Shown: positions 46,782 through 57,744, numbered from the stretch's first letter. The stretch: 64,000 nucleotides of DNA from Butyrivibrio hungatei (GCF_900101605.1 NZ_FMUR01000006.1:124001-188000), one strand, 5' to 3'. Numbers and translations are program-made. Notes: a model not told the origin generated them from the sequence alone.

Positions 46782-47012
46782 ATGAAGACCGTTAAGATTT
46801 CACTCAATTCTATCGACAAGGTAAAATCCTTCGTAAACGACATCACAAAGTTTGATTATGACTTCGATCTCGTTTCGGGAAGATATGTTATCGATGCAAA
46901 ATCTATTATGGGTATTTTTTCACTCGACCTTTCTAAGCCGATTGATCTTAATATCCACGCTGAGGACGGTGCAGACGAAGTTCTCGACATCTTAAAACCT
47001 TATTTGATCTGA
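46782..47012 (+). CDS. HPr-like protein lacking the phosphocarrier histidine
   Basis: A 76-residue protein with the HPr fold region DAKSIMGIFSLDLSKPIDL, equal to the Ser46 loop of HPr. The N-terminal segment around position 15 reads SLNSIDKVKSFVND instead of TGLHARPA, so the active-site histidine is missing. It cannot transfer phosphate in the PTS but may be a Crh-like regulator recognised through the serine. AAGGAGG precedes the ATG at 10 bases. It is transcribed alone between its own promoter and terminator. Confidence 0.82.
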   Translation: MKTVKISLNSIDKVKSFVNDITKFDYDFDLVSGRYVIDAKSIMGIFSLDLSKPIDLNIHAEDGADEVLDILKPYLI

Positions 47013-47043
47013 TAAAAAATCAGATCCCCAAAAAAGATTATTC

Positions 47044-47074
47044 AGGTCATCCCGCATGGGATGACCTTTTTTTG
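47044..47074 (+). terminator. Terminator after the HPr-like gene
   Basis: Perfect 10-bp stem AGGTCATCCC / GGGATGACCT with loop GCAT, then TTTTTT. The converging thiI gene ends 11 bases further right. Confidence 0.92.
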
Positions 47075-47084
47075 CGCAGAGCAC

Positions 47085-48287
47085 TTACTTCTCTATCACA
47101 ATCACTTCATCTGTCTCAAGTGCAGTTTTCACAAGTTCATCGATCTTCTCACTGAGATTCTCTTCATGTTTCCTGATAATATCAGCCCTGGGCTTTGTAA
47201 CCGGATGCTTTGCTACGAATATCGTGCAGCAATCCTCATAAGGAAGTATTGATGTCTCATATGCATCAATTTTGTAAGAGATATCCACAATATCCTGTTT
47301 ATCAAATGCGATAAGAGGTCTGTAAACAGGGATATCGGTAACAACCTCGCCCGTGCACATAAGACTCTGCATGGTCTGAGATGCAACCTGCCCGATACTC
47401 TCGCCTGTAACAAGTCCCATACATCCTGAATTCTGAGCAAGCGTATCGGCGATTCTCATCATGTATCTTCTCATGATTATAGTAAGCTCATCATGAGGAC
47501 ACTGTTTGTAAATATACATCTGTATATCTGTAAAGTTAATGACATGCAGTTTTACTTTTCCTGTATATTTTGCAATGACACCTGCAAGGTCTATTACTTT
47601 CTGTTTAGCCTTCTCACTTGTATATGGAGGAGCATTAAAATAAACAGCCTCGATATCAACACCTCTTTTAGCAATCATATATCCTGCTACAGGAGAATCA
47701 ATTCCTCCCGATAAAAGAAGCATTGCCTTTCCGGCAGTTCCGATCGGCATTCCGCCGGGTCCCGGGATAACCTCTGAGAAAATGTTGAGCTTCTCTCGTA
47801 TCTCAACATTAATAAGAATATCCGGGTTATGCACATCAACTTTCATCTCGCTGTATGCATCAAGAATCCTTGCTCCGAGTTCCGCAGCAAGCTCCATTGA
47901 ATCCATGGGATAGCTCTTATCTACTCTTCTTACTTTAACCTTGAATGTCTTGTTCTTTACAGGATAAACTCCGTCAACGAAATCAATCACTGCCTTTGCA
48001 ACTCCGTCAACATCGGGAAGACGGTTCTCTCCGTCTCTTTCGATTGAAACTGCAGGGCATATTCCCGTAACACCAAACACGGTCTTGAGCTGTCCGACTG
48101 TCTCGTCAAAATCAAAGTCCTTTGCTTCAACGTACATTCTTCCCGCAACTCTTGAAACTTCAAATTCACCGTCACACTTTGAAAGAACTCTCTCTATCTG
48201 CTTAACAAGCGCTTCCTCAAAGATATATCTGTTTTTTCCCTTAACGCCGATCTCGGCATATTTAATTACAAAAGCATGATACTGCAT
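47085..48287 (-). CDS. thiI: tRNA 4-thiouridine synthase ThiI
   Basis: A 400-residue enzyme for s4U8 in tRNA and sulfur supply to thiamine. It has an N-terminal ferredoxin-like and THUMP region (about 1-165) and a PP-loop pyrophosphatase domain with LLSGGIDSPVAGYMIAKRG. There is no C-terminal rhodanese domain, as usual in Firmicutes. A dedicated cysteine desulfurase lies 25 bases upstream, the same arrangement as nifZ-thiI in Bacillus. Confidence 0.95.
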   Translation of the reverse strand: MQYHAFVIKYAEIGVKGKNRYIFEEALVKQIERVLSKCDGEFEVSRVAGRMYVEAKDFDFDETVGQLKTVFGVTGICPAVSIERDGENRLPDVDGVAKAVIDFVDGVYPVKNKTFKVKVRRVDKSYPMDSMELAAELGARILDAYSEMKVDVHNPDILINVEIREKLNIFSEVIPGPGGMPIGTAGKAMLLLSGGIDSPVAGYMIAKRGVDIEAVYFNAPPYTSEKAKQKVIDLAGVIAKYTGKVKLHVINFTDIQMYIYKQCPHDELTIIMRRYMMRIADTLAQNSGCMGLVTGESIGQVASQTMQSLMCTGEVVTDIPVYRPLIAFDKQDIVDISYKIDAYETSILPYEDCCTIFVAKHPVTKPRADIIRKHEENLSEKIDELVKTALETDEVIVIEK

Positions 48288-48312
48288 ATCTACTCCTCAT
48301 TTTCTAAAGACG

Positions 48313-49470
48313 TCAGTGGCGATAGAACATTCTCATATTCTCAACCTGCGAACAAAGTGTATCAAGGAAAAAGTCAATCTCCTCCTTGGTTGTCATAACT
48401 GACATACTAATCCTTATCGTGGATTCAAGAAGTTCTCTTTCAACTCCCACAGCAACAAGCGTATCCGATACATGCGGATTGTTTGATGAACATGCGCTTC
48501 CCGCAGAAACATAGATTTTCTTACTGCTAAGCATGTTAAGAACTGTCTCAGCCGCAAGTCCTCTTATAGAAAGGCTCACGATGTGCGGTGCTCCGTCCTC
48601 ACAAGAAGGTCCGTTTATTTTAATATCGGTTATTCTCTCATTAAGCGAATCAATGAGATATTTCTTAAGTTCATACAACTTTCCGATACGATTTTTAAAA
48701 TCATCATGGCACATCTTGGCTGCAAGGGCAAGCCCCGCGATTCCCGGAACGTTCTCGGTTCCCGATCTCATGCCTTTCTGCTGACCTCCGCCGTAGTTTA
48801 TAGGCACGATCTTGGTTCCTTTTTTGATATATAAAAAACCTACTCCCTTTGGTCCATGTATCTTATGACTGCTTACGGACATAAGGTCTATATTCATTGC
48901 TCTTGGACGGATCTGAACTTTACCGTATGCCTGAACCGCATCCACATGGAAAACAATGTCTTTGTTTATTGCCTTTATAAGTTGTCCCGCTTCTGCAACA
49001 GGTTCAATGGTCCCGATCTCATTATTTACAAACATCATAGACACAAGAATAGTGTCTTCTCTTATCGCAGATTTAAGGTCATCAAGGCTCACTTTTCCTT
49101 CATGATCGACAGGAAGATAAGTTATCTCAAATCCCTCTTTCTGCAGATATTCCATAGTCACAAGTACCGCAGGGTGCTCGATCGATGTGGTTATGATGTG
49201 CTTTCCGCGCCACTTATTTGCTCTTGCGGCACCGATTATGGCAAAATTATCAGATTCTGTTCCGCCCGAAGTAAAGACTATCTCATTGCTGTCAACTTTA
49301 AGCGTTGATGCAATAGTCTCTCTCGCCTGTGCAAGCCTTTCTCCGGAAACAAGTCCCATGTGATGGACACTTGATGGATTTCCGTATTCTTCTTTCATTA
49401 TCTTAGCTACAAGGTCCGCAACTTCATCAAATGCTCTTGTTGTAGCCGAATTATCCAAATATGCTTCCAT
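48313..49470 (-). CDS. Cysteine desulfurase (NifS/IscS family)
   Basis: A 385-residue PLP enzyme that extracts sulfur from cysteine. It begins MEAYLDNSATTRAFDEV; motifs are TSGGTESDNFAIIG, HVDAVQAYGKV, PLP lysine in SVSSHKIHGPKGVGFLYI and catalytic Cys in SAGSACSSNNPHVSDTL. Direct upstream linkage to thiI indicates a role as the sulfur donor for s4U (NifZ-like), not Fe-S assembly; no iscU is adjacent. It starts three bases after rsmE. Confidence 0.94.
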   Translation of the reverse strand: MEAYLDNSATTRAFDEVADLVAKIMKEEYGNPSSVHHMGLVSGERLAQARETIASTLKVDSNEIVFTSGGTESDNFAIIGAARANKWRGKHIITTSIEHPAVLVTMEYLQKEGFEITYLPVDHEGKVSLDDLKSAIREDTILVSMMFVNNEIGTIEPVAEAGQLIKAINKDIVFHVDAVQAYGKVQIRPRAMNIDLMSVSSHKIHGPKGVGFLYIKKGTKIVPINYGGGQQKGMRSGTENVPGIAGLALAAKMCHDDFKNRIGKLYELKKYLIDSLNERITDIKINGPSCEDGAPHIVSLSIRGLAAETVLNMLSSKKIYVSAGSACSSNNPHVSDTLVAVGVERELLESTIRISMSVMTTKEEIDFFLDTLCSQVENMRMFYRH

Positions 49471-49473
49471 TTC

Positions 49474-50226
49474 TCATCCTTCTAAATGATACATAAGCCA
49501 TGAAATAATCGTAAAACCTGCTGTTTCTGTTCTGAGTATTCTCTTTCCGAGTGTTATCGGAAGAACTCCGTTTTCCTTGGCAAGTGCCACTTCCTCTTCC
49601 GAAAAACCGCCTTCCGGTCCGATAAATACAGCGATATTTTCTCCGGGCTTTATACCCTCAATTATCTTCTTGGTTTCATCTATATGCTCGGCAAGCTCAT
49701 AGGGTATGAGCTTTACGTCAAGATCTTTTGCATACTCTATTGCCTGCTTCATCGTCATCGGTTCTTTCACCACAGGGATGACCGCTCTCTTACTCTGCTT
49801 GGCTGCCGCCTCCGCTATTGCCTGCCATCTCTTGACTTTTGATTCAGCTTTTTTTGCATCAAGCTTAACTATACACCTTTTGGTAGACATAGGTATAATC
49901 TCAAAAGCTCCGAGTTCAACAGCCTTCTGAATGATGAGCTCCATTTTATCAACCTTCGGAAGTCCCTGGAAAAGATAGATCTTAGACGGAAGTTCATTTC
50001 CCACTTCCTCTACAAAGCAAAGTTTCCCGACAACGCTTGTCTTATTGATCTCTTCAATCTCATAAAAGAGCTCTCTGCCGTCGTTTTCTTCTCTGATGCT
50101 TACAGAAAACTGCTCTCCGACCTTCATCCTGAGCACATTTGCTATATGATTGTAATCCGCTCCGACTATATCAACACGCTTTAAATCAGGACTTACCTGC
50201 GCGCTTTCAACAAAAAAATGGTACAT
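49474..50226 (-). CDS. rsmE: 16S rRNA m3U1498 methyltransferase
   Basis: A 250-residue SPOUT methyltransferase that modifies U1498 in the decoding centre. It has an N-terminal PUA-like domain (about 1-70) and the trefoil-knot region with QKAVELGAFEIIPM, VFIGPEGGFSEEEVALA and TLGKRILRTETAGF. The longest frame uses TTG at 50229; the ATG at 50226 overlaps the prmA stop (TGATG) and is preferred. prmA-rsmE is a common pair. Confidence 0.94.
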   Translation of the reverse strand: MYHFFVESAQVSPDLKRVDIVGADYNHIANVLRMKVGEQFSVSIREENDGRELFYEIEEINKTSVVGKLCFVEEVGNELPSKIYLFQGLPKVDKMELIIQKAVELGAFEIIPMSTKRCIVKLDAKKAESKVKRWQAIAEAAAKQSKRAVIPVVKEPMTMKQAIEYAKDLDVKLIPYELAEHIDETKKIIEGIKPGENIAVFIGPEGGFSEEEVALAKENGVLPITLGKRILRTETAGFTIISWLMYHLEG

Positions 50227-51263
50227 CAATTTTTCCTCGATGTGATAGAAACCCAGTCTCCTTGATGATGGATCTCAAGTATCTCAAGTCCGGCATCAAG
50301 ATGTGCTTTTTTGACTTCTTCCTCTTTAGTGTCGATTATTCCCGATGTGATATATATTCCGCCGCTCTTAAGATTGTTCATAATAACCGGTGTGAGTGGA
50401 ACAAGTACGTTTGCAAGTATGTTCGCAACAACAATATCATACTTATCATATCCGACTTTGTCCTGTATCTCTTTGTCATCTATGATATTTCCGATCATCA
50501 TGTCAAACTTATCGGGACTTATGTTGTTGTTCTCCATATTTTCTTTTACCGCGGGAACGGCACATTCATCAAGATCTGTTCCGACAGCGTGCTTTGCACC
50601 GAACATAAGAGAAAGAATGGAAAGAACTCCGCTTCCCGTTCCTACATCTAAAAGTTCCGTCTCAGGTGTAACGTACTTTCTGAGCATTCTGATGCAGAGC
50701 TGGGTAGTTTCATGCATTCCTGTTCCAAAAGCTGTTCCGGGATCTATGTGAAGAACCATCTCAGCCTTTTCTTTATCCTCATCGGTTTCTTTCTCCCATG
50801 AAGGGATAATAAGAACATCATCTATATAAAACTTATGAAAATACTGCTTCCAGTTGTTTATCCAGTCAATATCTTCCGTTACATCAACAGAAACTGTCCC
50901 GTCGCCTATATCTGTAAAAGCTTTGAGTTCGGCAAGCTTTTCTTTTATCTGTGAAAGCATTTCATCAGGAGTTCTCTTAACCGTGGCATATTCACCGTTA
51001 TCATCCGGATACTCGACCGTCAGCATGTTATTATCATCGATTTCCAAAAAGAAATTGAGATAAGCGACGCCTTCTTCTATTCCTGTCTCTGTATTATCAG
51101 GCTCAAGCTCGGGCGCATCAATAAACATCTGCTCTTTATCGGAAGCTGTCAACGGCGCATTATCTTCAATCTGCGCACCTTCAAGCCCTATATCTTCCAG
51201 GTAACTTATTATGATATCTTCCGCCTCTTCGTTTGTACGAACTCTAAAACGCATCCATTTCAT
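50226..51263 (-). CDS. prmA: Ribosomal protein L11 methyltransferase
   Basis: A 345-residue methyltransferase that trimethylates L11. The C-terminal SAM domain contains LDVGTGSGVLSILSLM, the preceding HIDPGTAFGTGMHETTQLC loop, and VVANILANVLVPL (NxL type motif). The N-terminal half is the substrate-recognition domain and is about 30 residues longer than in E. coli (rich in Asp and Glu). AGGTGAAAAG precedes the ATG. Upstream lies the cloverleaf repeat element at 51293-51471. Confidence 0.93.
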   Translation of the reverse strand: MKWMRFRVRTNEEAEDIIISYLEDIGLEGAQIEDNAPLTASDKEQMFIDAPELEPDNTETGIEEGVAYLNFFLEIDDNNMLTVEYPDDNGEYATVKRTPDEMLSQIKEKLAELKAFTDIGDGTVSVDVTEDIDWINNWKQYFHKFYIDDVLIIPSWEKETDEDKEKAEMVLHIDPGTAFGTGMHETTQLCIRMLRKYVTPETELLDVGTGSGVLSILSLMFGAKHAVGTDLDECAVPAVKENMENNNISPDKFDMMIGNIIDDKEIQDKVGYDKYDIVVANILANVLVPLTPVIMNNLKSGGIYITSGIIDTKEEEVKKAHLDAGLEILEIHHQGDWVSITSRKN

Positions 51264-51292
51264 ATCTTTTCACCTATATATAATTGTAAATA

Positions 51293-51471
51293 TTTTGTGA
51301 TATACGAATTGCTTCATGGCATACGCCATTCTCGCAATTCTACAGAAATTCGGAAAACGCTAATTTACTTCGTAAATTGCTATTTCCTCATTTCTGTTCG
51401 GGTCATAAAGTCGAAATGCTACTCATGCAAGCATGCACGCATTTCCGACTTATGACTCCTATATCACAAAA
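51293..51471. repeat. 179-bp cloverleaf-like palindromic element with 12-bp terminal inverted repeats
   Basis: Perfect 12-bp ends TTTTGTGATATA (51293-51304) and TATATCACAAAA (51460-51471) enclose three consecutive hairpins. Arm A 51306-51340 (GAATTGC/GCAATTC with inner ATGGC/GCCAT). Arm B 51343-51396 (CAGAAAT/ATTTCTG, then GGAAA/TTTCC, then AATTTAC/GTAAATT). Arm C 51402-51456 (GTCATAA..GTCG paired with CGACTTATGAC, one bulge, then AAATGC/GCATTT and CATGC/GCATG). It has no coding capacity. It fills the gap between the dnaJ terminator and prmA. It may be a MITE-like mobile repeat or an RNA element. Confidence 0.85.
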
Positions 51472-51501
51472 ACTTCCGTAGTCATTTCTAACTACGGAAG
51501 T
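51472..51501 (-). terminator. Terminator after dnaJ
   Basis: Perfect 11-bp stem ACTTCCGTAGT / ACTACGGAAGT with an 8-base loop. On the minus strand TTTTTG follows, and these bases are part of the terminal repeat of the adjacent element. Confidence 0.88.
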
Positions 51502-51542
51502 ATACCACAAATCAATTCATAAGCAAAATTTATAAGTAAATT

Positions 51543-52724
51543 TTATTTCCAAAATGATTTCTTTTTCTTGCTGCCGGGATTATCTCCTCCGGGATCTTTA
51601 TCCTTGGAATCCATCATGCGCTCTGCTGCTGTAAGAGAGTCACCTGTGAGTTCATCAAATTTCTTAAGAATGTCTTTTGCTTCTTTTGAAATTTTCTCGG
51701 GAACCTGCACAACAAGTGTTACATAGTGATCGCCGCGAACCGACTTATCTCTGAGCGAAGGAACGCCTTTTCCGCGAAGTCTCACTCTTGTATCCGTCTG
51801 AGTTCCGGCCTTCACATCATAAGCGACCTTACCGTCTACAGTATCGATAAGAACCGTTCCTCCGAGAGTTGCAACCGCAAATGATACCGGCACCATGGAA
51901 TAAATGTCGTATCCCTCTCTCTGGAAGATAGGATGATCTGAGATGATAACTTCAACAAGAAGATCTCCTCTCGGGCCACCGTTTATTCCAGGCTCACCCT
52001 TATCACGGATTCGTACACTCTGTCCGTTATCTATACCTGCAGGGATCGTAACCTGAATCTTTTTCCTGCTTGCGATATATCCTGTTCCGTGGCAATCGGT
52101 ACACTTATCCTTGATAACTTTACCTGTTCCGCCACATTCCGGACATGTCTGGACATTTCTTACAGTGCCAAAGAATGACTGCTGTGTATATACAATCTGT
52201 CCTTTTCCTCCGCACTTAGGACATGTCTGTGCCGAAGTTCCGGGCTTAGCACCGGTTCCATGACATGTAGGGCAGGGGTCTTTTATCGTAAGATCAAGTT
52301 CTTTCTCGCAGCCAAATACAGCTTCGAGGAAAGTAATCCTTACGCTGGCACGCAGATTGGCTCCCTTAGAAGGGCCACTTCTTGCGCCGCCACGTGACCT
52401 TCCGCCTCCGAAGAAATCTCCGAATATATCTCCGAATATGTCTCCGAAATCCGCACCGTTAAAATCAAATCCGCCAAATCCACCGGATCCGCCTTCAAAA
52501 GCAGCATGACCAAACTGATCGTACTGTCTCTTTTTCTCAGGATCGCTGAGTACGGCATATGCTTCGGAAGCTTCTTTAAACTTCTCTGCTGCAGATGCGT
52601 CTCCGGGATTCATGTCAGGATGATATTTTTTAGCAAGTACACGATATGCTTTTTTAATCTCATCATCAGAGGCACTCTTACTTACTCCGAGAACCTCATA
52701 GTAGTCACGCTTTTGCTCTGCCAT
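51543..52724 (-). CDS. dnaJ: Chaperone DnaJ
   Basis: A 393-residue type I Hsp40. The J domain starts [15 protein letters not shown] with the HPD in [10 protein letters not shown]; a Gly/Phe-rich linker (about 75-120) follows; four CxxCxGxG zinc motifs ([32 protein letters not shown]) come next, then the substrate-binding domain. GAGGAG is 5 bases before the ATG at 52724; the frame also opens four codons earlier. It ends the hrcA-grpE-dnaK-dnaJ operon. Confidence 0.96.
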   Translation of the reverse strand: MAEQKRDYYEVLGVSKSASDDEIKKAYRVLAKKYHPDMNPGDASAAEKFKEASEAYAVLSDPEKKRQYDQFGHAAFEGGSGGFGGFDFNGADFGDIFGDIFGDFFGGGRSRGGARSGPSKGANLRASVRITFLEAVFGCEKELDLTIKDPCPTCHGTGAKPGTSAQTCPKCGGKGQIVYTQQSFFGTVRNVQTCPECGGTGKVIKDKCTDCHGTGYIASRKKIQVTIPAGIDNGQSVRIRDKGEPGINGGPRGDLLVEVIISDHPIFQREGYDIYSMVPVSFAVATLGGTVLIDTVDGKVAYDVKAGTQTDTRVRLRGKGVPSLRDKSVRGDHYVTLVVQVPEKISKEAKDILKKFDELTGDSLTAAERMMDSKDKDPGGDNPGSKKKKSFWK

Positions 52725-52774
52725 AACACTCCTCAAATATCATCAAATTTTCTCTCTGTTTCAAAATGCTCCGA

Positions 52775-52802
52775 ATAGCCAGGCGATTATTCGTCTGGCT
52801 AT
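52775..52802 (-). other. Intercistronic hairpin between dnaK and dnaJ
   Basis: A 12-bp stem with one mismatch (ATAGCCAG..CGA paired with TCG..CTGGCTAT) and loop TTAT, without a U tract. Such hairpins in dnaK operons may lower dnaJ expression or mark a processing site. Confidence 0.6.
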
Positions 52803-52825
52803 CAGAATCTTTATCGTAAAACTAA

Positions 52826-54736
<1,911 letters not shown>

Positions 54737-54787
54737 TTATTTACGTATTGATATACAGTGATATTGATTTGTCTTTTTCTATACCAC

Positions 54788-55477
54788 TCACTGGGTAACA
54801 CCAACCATGCTGTGTCTGAGCACGGTGTCGTGGAACATATATCCCTTTTGAAGTTCCTGTGCAACAATTCCGGATTCATATTCCTCGCTCTCCACCTGCA
54901 TAACCGCATTGTGGAAGTTGGGATCGAATTCTTTACCCACAGCTTCAATCGGGGTTACTCCAAGATCTTCCATCTGCTTCATAAGCTGCTTATAGATCTT
55001 GTTCATACCGTCTGCAAAAGCTCCGTCTTTTTCCGCTTCGGGAACTGCCTGAAGCCCTCGCTCAAAATTATCTATTACAGGGAGAAGCTTCTCGAGAATG
55101 CTTCCCTGGCCCTGCTCAAACATCTGGGCTTTTTCTTTGTCAGTTCTTTTTCTGAAATTATCAAACTCAGCAACCTGTCTTATAAGTCTGTCATTGAGTT
55201 CATCAATTTTTTCTTTGAGAGGGTCCTTTTTTTCTTTTTTATTAAAAAGACCTTTCTTCTTATCTCCTGATTCTTCTTCGGAAGTTTCTTCATTCTCTTC
55301 CGCGGAAGCTTCCTCTTCAGAAATTTCTGCCTCGGCTTCGGCTTTTTCAGCAGCCTCCTTATTCTCCTTGGCTTCCTCTTCAAGCTCTTCCATGATCTCT
55401 TCGAGAACTTCCTTCTCCTGCTCGTTTACTTCCTTAGCAGGTTTATCGTGAACTTTTTTCTTATCTGTACTGCTCAA
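54788..55477 (-). CDS. grpE: Nucleotide exchange factor GrpE
   Basis: A 229-residue GrpE. The first 85 residues are an unusually long, highly charged run of Glu, Lys and Ala; the conserved core starts at DRLIRQVAEFDNFRKRT, continues ILEKLLPVIDNFERGL and ends with FDPNFHNAVMQVE and the beta domain. It releases ADP from DnaK. Between hrcA and dnaK in the heat-shock operon. Confidence 0.95.
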   Translation of the reverse strand: MSSTDKKKVHDKPAKEVNEQEKEVLEEIMEELEEEAKENKEAAEKAEAEAEISEEEASAEENEETSEEESGDKKKGLFNKKEKKDPLKEKIDELNDRLIRQVAEFDNFRKRTDKEKAQMFEQGQGSILEKLLPVIDNFERGLQAVPEAEKDGAFADGMNKIYKQLMKQMEDLGVTPIEAVGKEFDPNFHNAVMQVESEEYESGIVAQELQKGYMFHDTVLRHSMVGVTQ

Positions 55478-55527
55478 TTTAACTTTGCCTCCTCACTCGG
55501 TACATCCGTCATCTTACTGACTATGCA

Positions 55528-56571
55528 CTAGCTCTTTTTCTTATACAGCTCATCAAGAGCGTATCTCATATTCTTAAGAGTCGAAATAACTTTGTCATAG
55601 TCCATTCTCTTGGGACCGATTATTCCGACTGTACCTTTCATTCCGTCACCAAGTTCATAAGTTGCGGTTACAACACTGCAATCCTTCATTGCCTGAACCG
55701 GAGTTTCATTTCCGATATAAACCTGGATTCCTGTCTCTTCCGCGTCGGCAGAAAGAGTATTTTCAACGATGTTGTTAAGATCCTTGCCATCTTCAAACGT
55801 ACTGATAAGTTCGCTTGCTTTGGCGCTGTCTGTAAGCTCGGGATACTTAAAAATGTTCATCGTTCCGCTTGTATATATCTGAAGGTCATCGTCAGCCGTG
55901 ATAGACTCTGCCGCAGCATCAATGACGTTTCCTATAATCTCACTGTGTATGCCGGCTTCCTGTTTGACAGAAGCTATAAGTCCGAGGTTAATGTCCTCAA
56001 CCGCAAGCCCGTCCAACCTTGTATTCAGCAAAATGTTGAGCTTCAACATCGTGGCGTCATCAAGCATTTCCTCGACATTTATGATCTTGTTCTTAATGAC
56101 ATTGCCTTCTATCACAATGGTCGCAAGAAGATGTTCTTCGTCGACCTTAGATATCTGTATAAATTTAAGTTTGTTCTTTCTGATCTGAGGTGCCGAGATC
56201 ATTGTTGCATAATTGGTATCAACTGCCAGCGTCTTGGCAACCTTCTTAAGGAGTGTCTCAAGCTTCTCTTCTTTATCAAGAAGCATCTCCTTCATATTCT
56301 CCACTTCCTGCTCTTTATCGCGAAGCATCTCATCAACGTATACGCGATAACCCTGATCTGAAGGAATACGCCCCGCCGAAGTATGCGGCTGAATGATGAG
56401 CCCCATCTCTTCAAGATCCGCCATCTCATTTCTAATCGTTGCCGAGCTGAGATTAAGATCCGTGTACTTGGATATTGTGCGGCTTCCCACAGGTTCGCCC
56501 GTCTCGAGGTAGTTTCTGACTATCGCATGAAGTATTTTTCTTTTTCTATCGTCTAATTCCAAAGTGTCCAC
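55528..56571 (-). CDS. hrcA: Heat-inducible transcription repressor HrcA
   Basis: A 347-residue repressor that binds CIRCE and is folded by GroE. The winged helix domain has RKILHAIVRNYLETGEPVGS and LSSATIRNEMADLEEMGLI, followed by QPHTSAGRIPSDQGYRVYV; the C-terminal regulatory domain contains GDGMKGTVGIIGPKRMDY. First gene of the operon; the CIRCE element is 56 bases upstream. Confidence 0.96.
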   Translation of the reverse strand: MDTLELDDRKRKILHAIVRNYLETGEPVGSRTISKYTDLNLSSATIRNEMADLEEMGLIIQPHTSAGRIPSDQGYRVYVDEMLRDKEQEVENMKEMLLDKEEKLETLLKKVAKTLAVDTNYATMISAPQIRKNKLKFIQISKVDEEHLLATIVIEGNVIKNKIINVEEMLDDATMLKLNILLNTRLDGLAVEDINLGLIASVKQEAGIHSEIIGNVIDAAAESITADDDLQIYTSGTMNIFKYPELTDSAKASELISTFEDGKDLNNIVENTLSADAEETGIQVYIGNETPVQAMKDCSVVTATYELGDGMKGTVGIIGPKRMDYDKVISTLKNMRYALDELYKKKS

Positions 56572-56626
56572 CTTCCTATGTATTCACCGGTTAAATTCAT
56601 TGGACGGTAACTTGTTTTTTTGAGTG

Positions 56627-56653
56627 TTAGCACTCACTCAACTTGAGTGCTAA
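56627..56653 (-). promoter_or_regulatory. CIRCE operator
   Basis: TTAGCACTC, nine bases, GAGTGCTAA: a perfect match to the CIRCE consensus bound by HrcA. It overlaps the expected transcription start of the hrcA operon. Confidence 0.98.
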
Positions 56654-56668
56654 CATCTTCTGTATCAT

Positions 56669-56697
56669 AAATTATCACTCCGGACCATTAATGTCAA
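56669..56697 (-). promoter_or_regulatory. Sigma-A promoter of the hrcA operon
   Basis: Minus-strand TTGACA, 17 bases, TAATTT. It is directly upstream of CIRCE, the usual arrangement in Firmicutes. Confidence 0.8.
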
Positions 56698-56708
56698 CAT
56701 ACCTTTTC

Positions 56709-57025
56709 TAAAAAGTATATAAAGTGGTGGCTTTCATTACGACTGTGCATAAGGTATATATATGAAAATGCTTGTGTTCGGCTGCGGTGTGATTTTCTAA
56801 AATATAAAGAAGAGGGAGATGCCTCATTTCGACGTTGCTCAGAACAATCGGCATCTCCCTCTTCTTTTATTTTGAAAATCATCATCCTCGTCCAAGAACT
56901 GCGCATTTCCATATATATACCTTTTAGCCCGGACGATTATGAGAAGCCGGCACTAAACTATGTGTGCCAACCACTAAGTTCTCAATAGTTGCGGTTTTCT
57001 GAGTATTATTGATATATACTTTTTA
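56709..57025. repeat. 317-bp nested inverted-repeat element
   Basis: Three shells of inverted repeats share one centre region. Outer: 13 bp perfect, 56709-56721 with 57013-57025. Middle: 20 of 21 bp, 56751-56771 with 56903-56923; the mismatch is a G-U pair in a minus-strand RNA. Inner: 18 bp perfect, 56806-56823 with 56850-56867, loop of 26 bases. A separate GGCAC/GTGCC hairpin lies on the right side. It runs from 8 bases after the ABC permease stop to the hrcA promoter. The inner hairpin may also serve as a terminator. There is no convincing gene inside. Confidence 0.75.
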
Positions 57026-57033
57026 AAGCCGCA

Positions 57034-57744
57034 TTAGACCATGCTTTCCAAAAGGGGTGGAATTTCCTTAATTTTCTTTTTTATAAGGAATTCACTTAGA
57101 GTAAATAGGATTATCATGTAGGTTATGGCAAGATGACTAAGTCCTCTGTAAAAAAGAGCATGTTCAAATCCATACCAGGGGTTGAGCCAGGAAATTCCCA
57201 GCGGGTTAAGGAGGCTTGCAAAAACTGTTGCAATGACAGATATCATCATTGCTAAAAGTCTGCTTTTGAAACACACGATAAGAATGGCAACAACGTTTAT
57301 CAGGGTGTGGATATTTATAATAGTAAGAGCAATCCAGTTCCATTCTTTAAAAAATATATCCACAGTATTTCCGCCTTTTAGGGCAACAAATATCATGGTT
57401 ATCGCAGTTGCCAATATGAAATAAAAAAGATTTATAAGTCTGACAGTCAAAAGTTTCATCGAATAGATTTTTATTATTGAAATATTACTGAAATAAGAAT
57501 TTGCGATTCCACAATTTGTCTCTTCTATAGAGAAGCTCTCCGAAACCACAACTGATATAAATATAGGGAAAATAAGGGTTGAAAAAAGATTCAGTGCAGT
57601 AACATGAATGATATCGCATGTTATTTCTTTTACCATGAGCCCCAAATATCCCTGAAACAAAACAGACAAGATTGTCAGAACAGCTCCGATTACGAATATC
57701 CCGGAACCTTTAATTTTTCTTAGTTCAAATCTTAAATAATCCAT
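57034..57744 (-). CDS. ABC-2 type permease subunit
   Basis: A 236-residue protein with six hydrophobic segments, cytoplasmic N-terminus (YLRFELRKIKGS) and the order expected of ABC-2 permeases. It is the second of two permeases following an ATPase, 8 bases after the first. The set resembles lantibiotic-immunity or bacitracin-type exporters, but substrate is unknown. The last residues are followed closely by the nested repeat element. Confidence 0.82.
   Translation of the reverse strand: MDYLRFELRKIKGSGIFVIGAVLTILSVLFQGYLGLMVKEITCDIIHVTALNLFSTLIFPIFISVVVSESFSIEETNCGIANSYFSNISIIKIYSMKLLTVRLINLFYFILATAITMIFVALKGGNTVDIFFKEWNWIALTIINIHTLINVVAILIVCFKSRLLAMMISVIATVFASLLNPLGISWLNPWYGFEHALFYRGLSHLAITYMIILFTLSEFLIKKKIKEIPPLLESMV

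Noticed and set aside
56694..56912. Open frame of 72 codons on the minus strand
   Set aside because: It spans the arms of the nested inverted repeat and overlaps the hrcA promoter; no similarity recognised.
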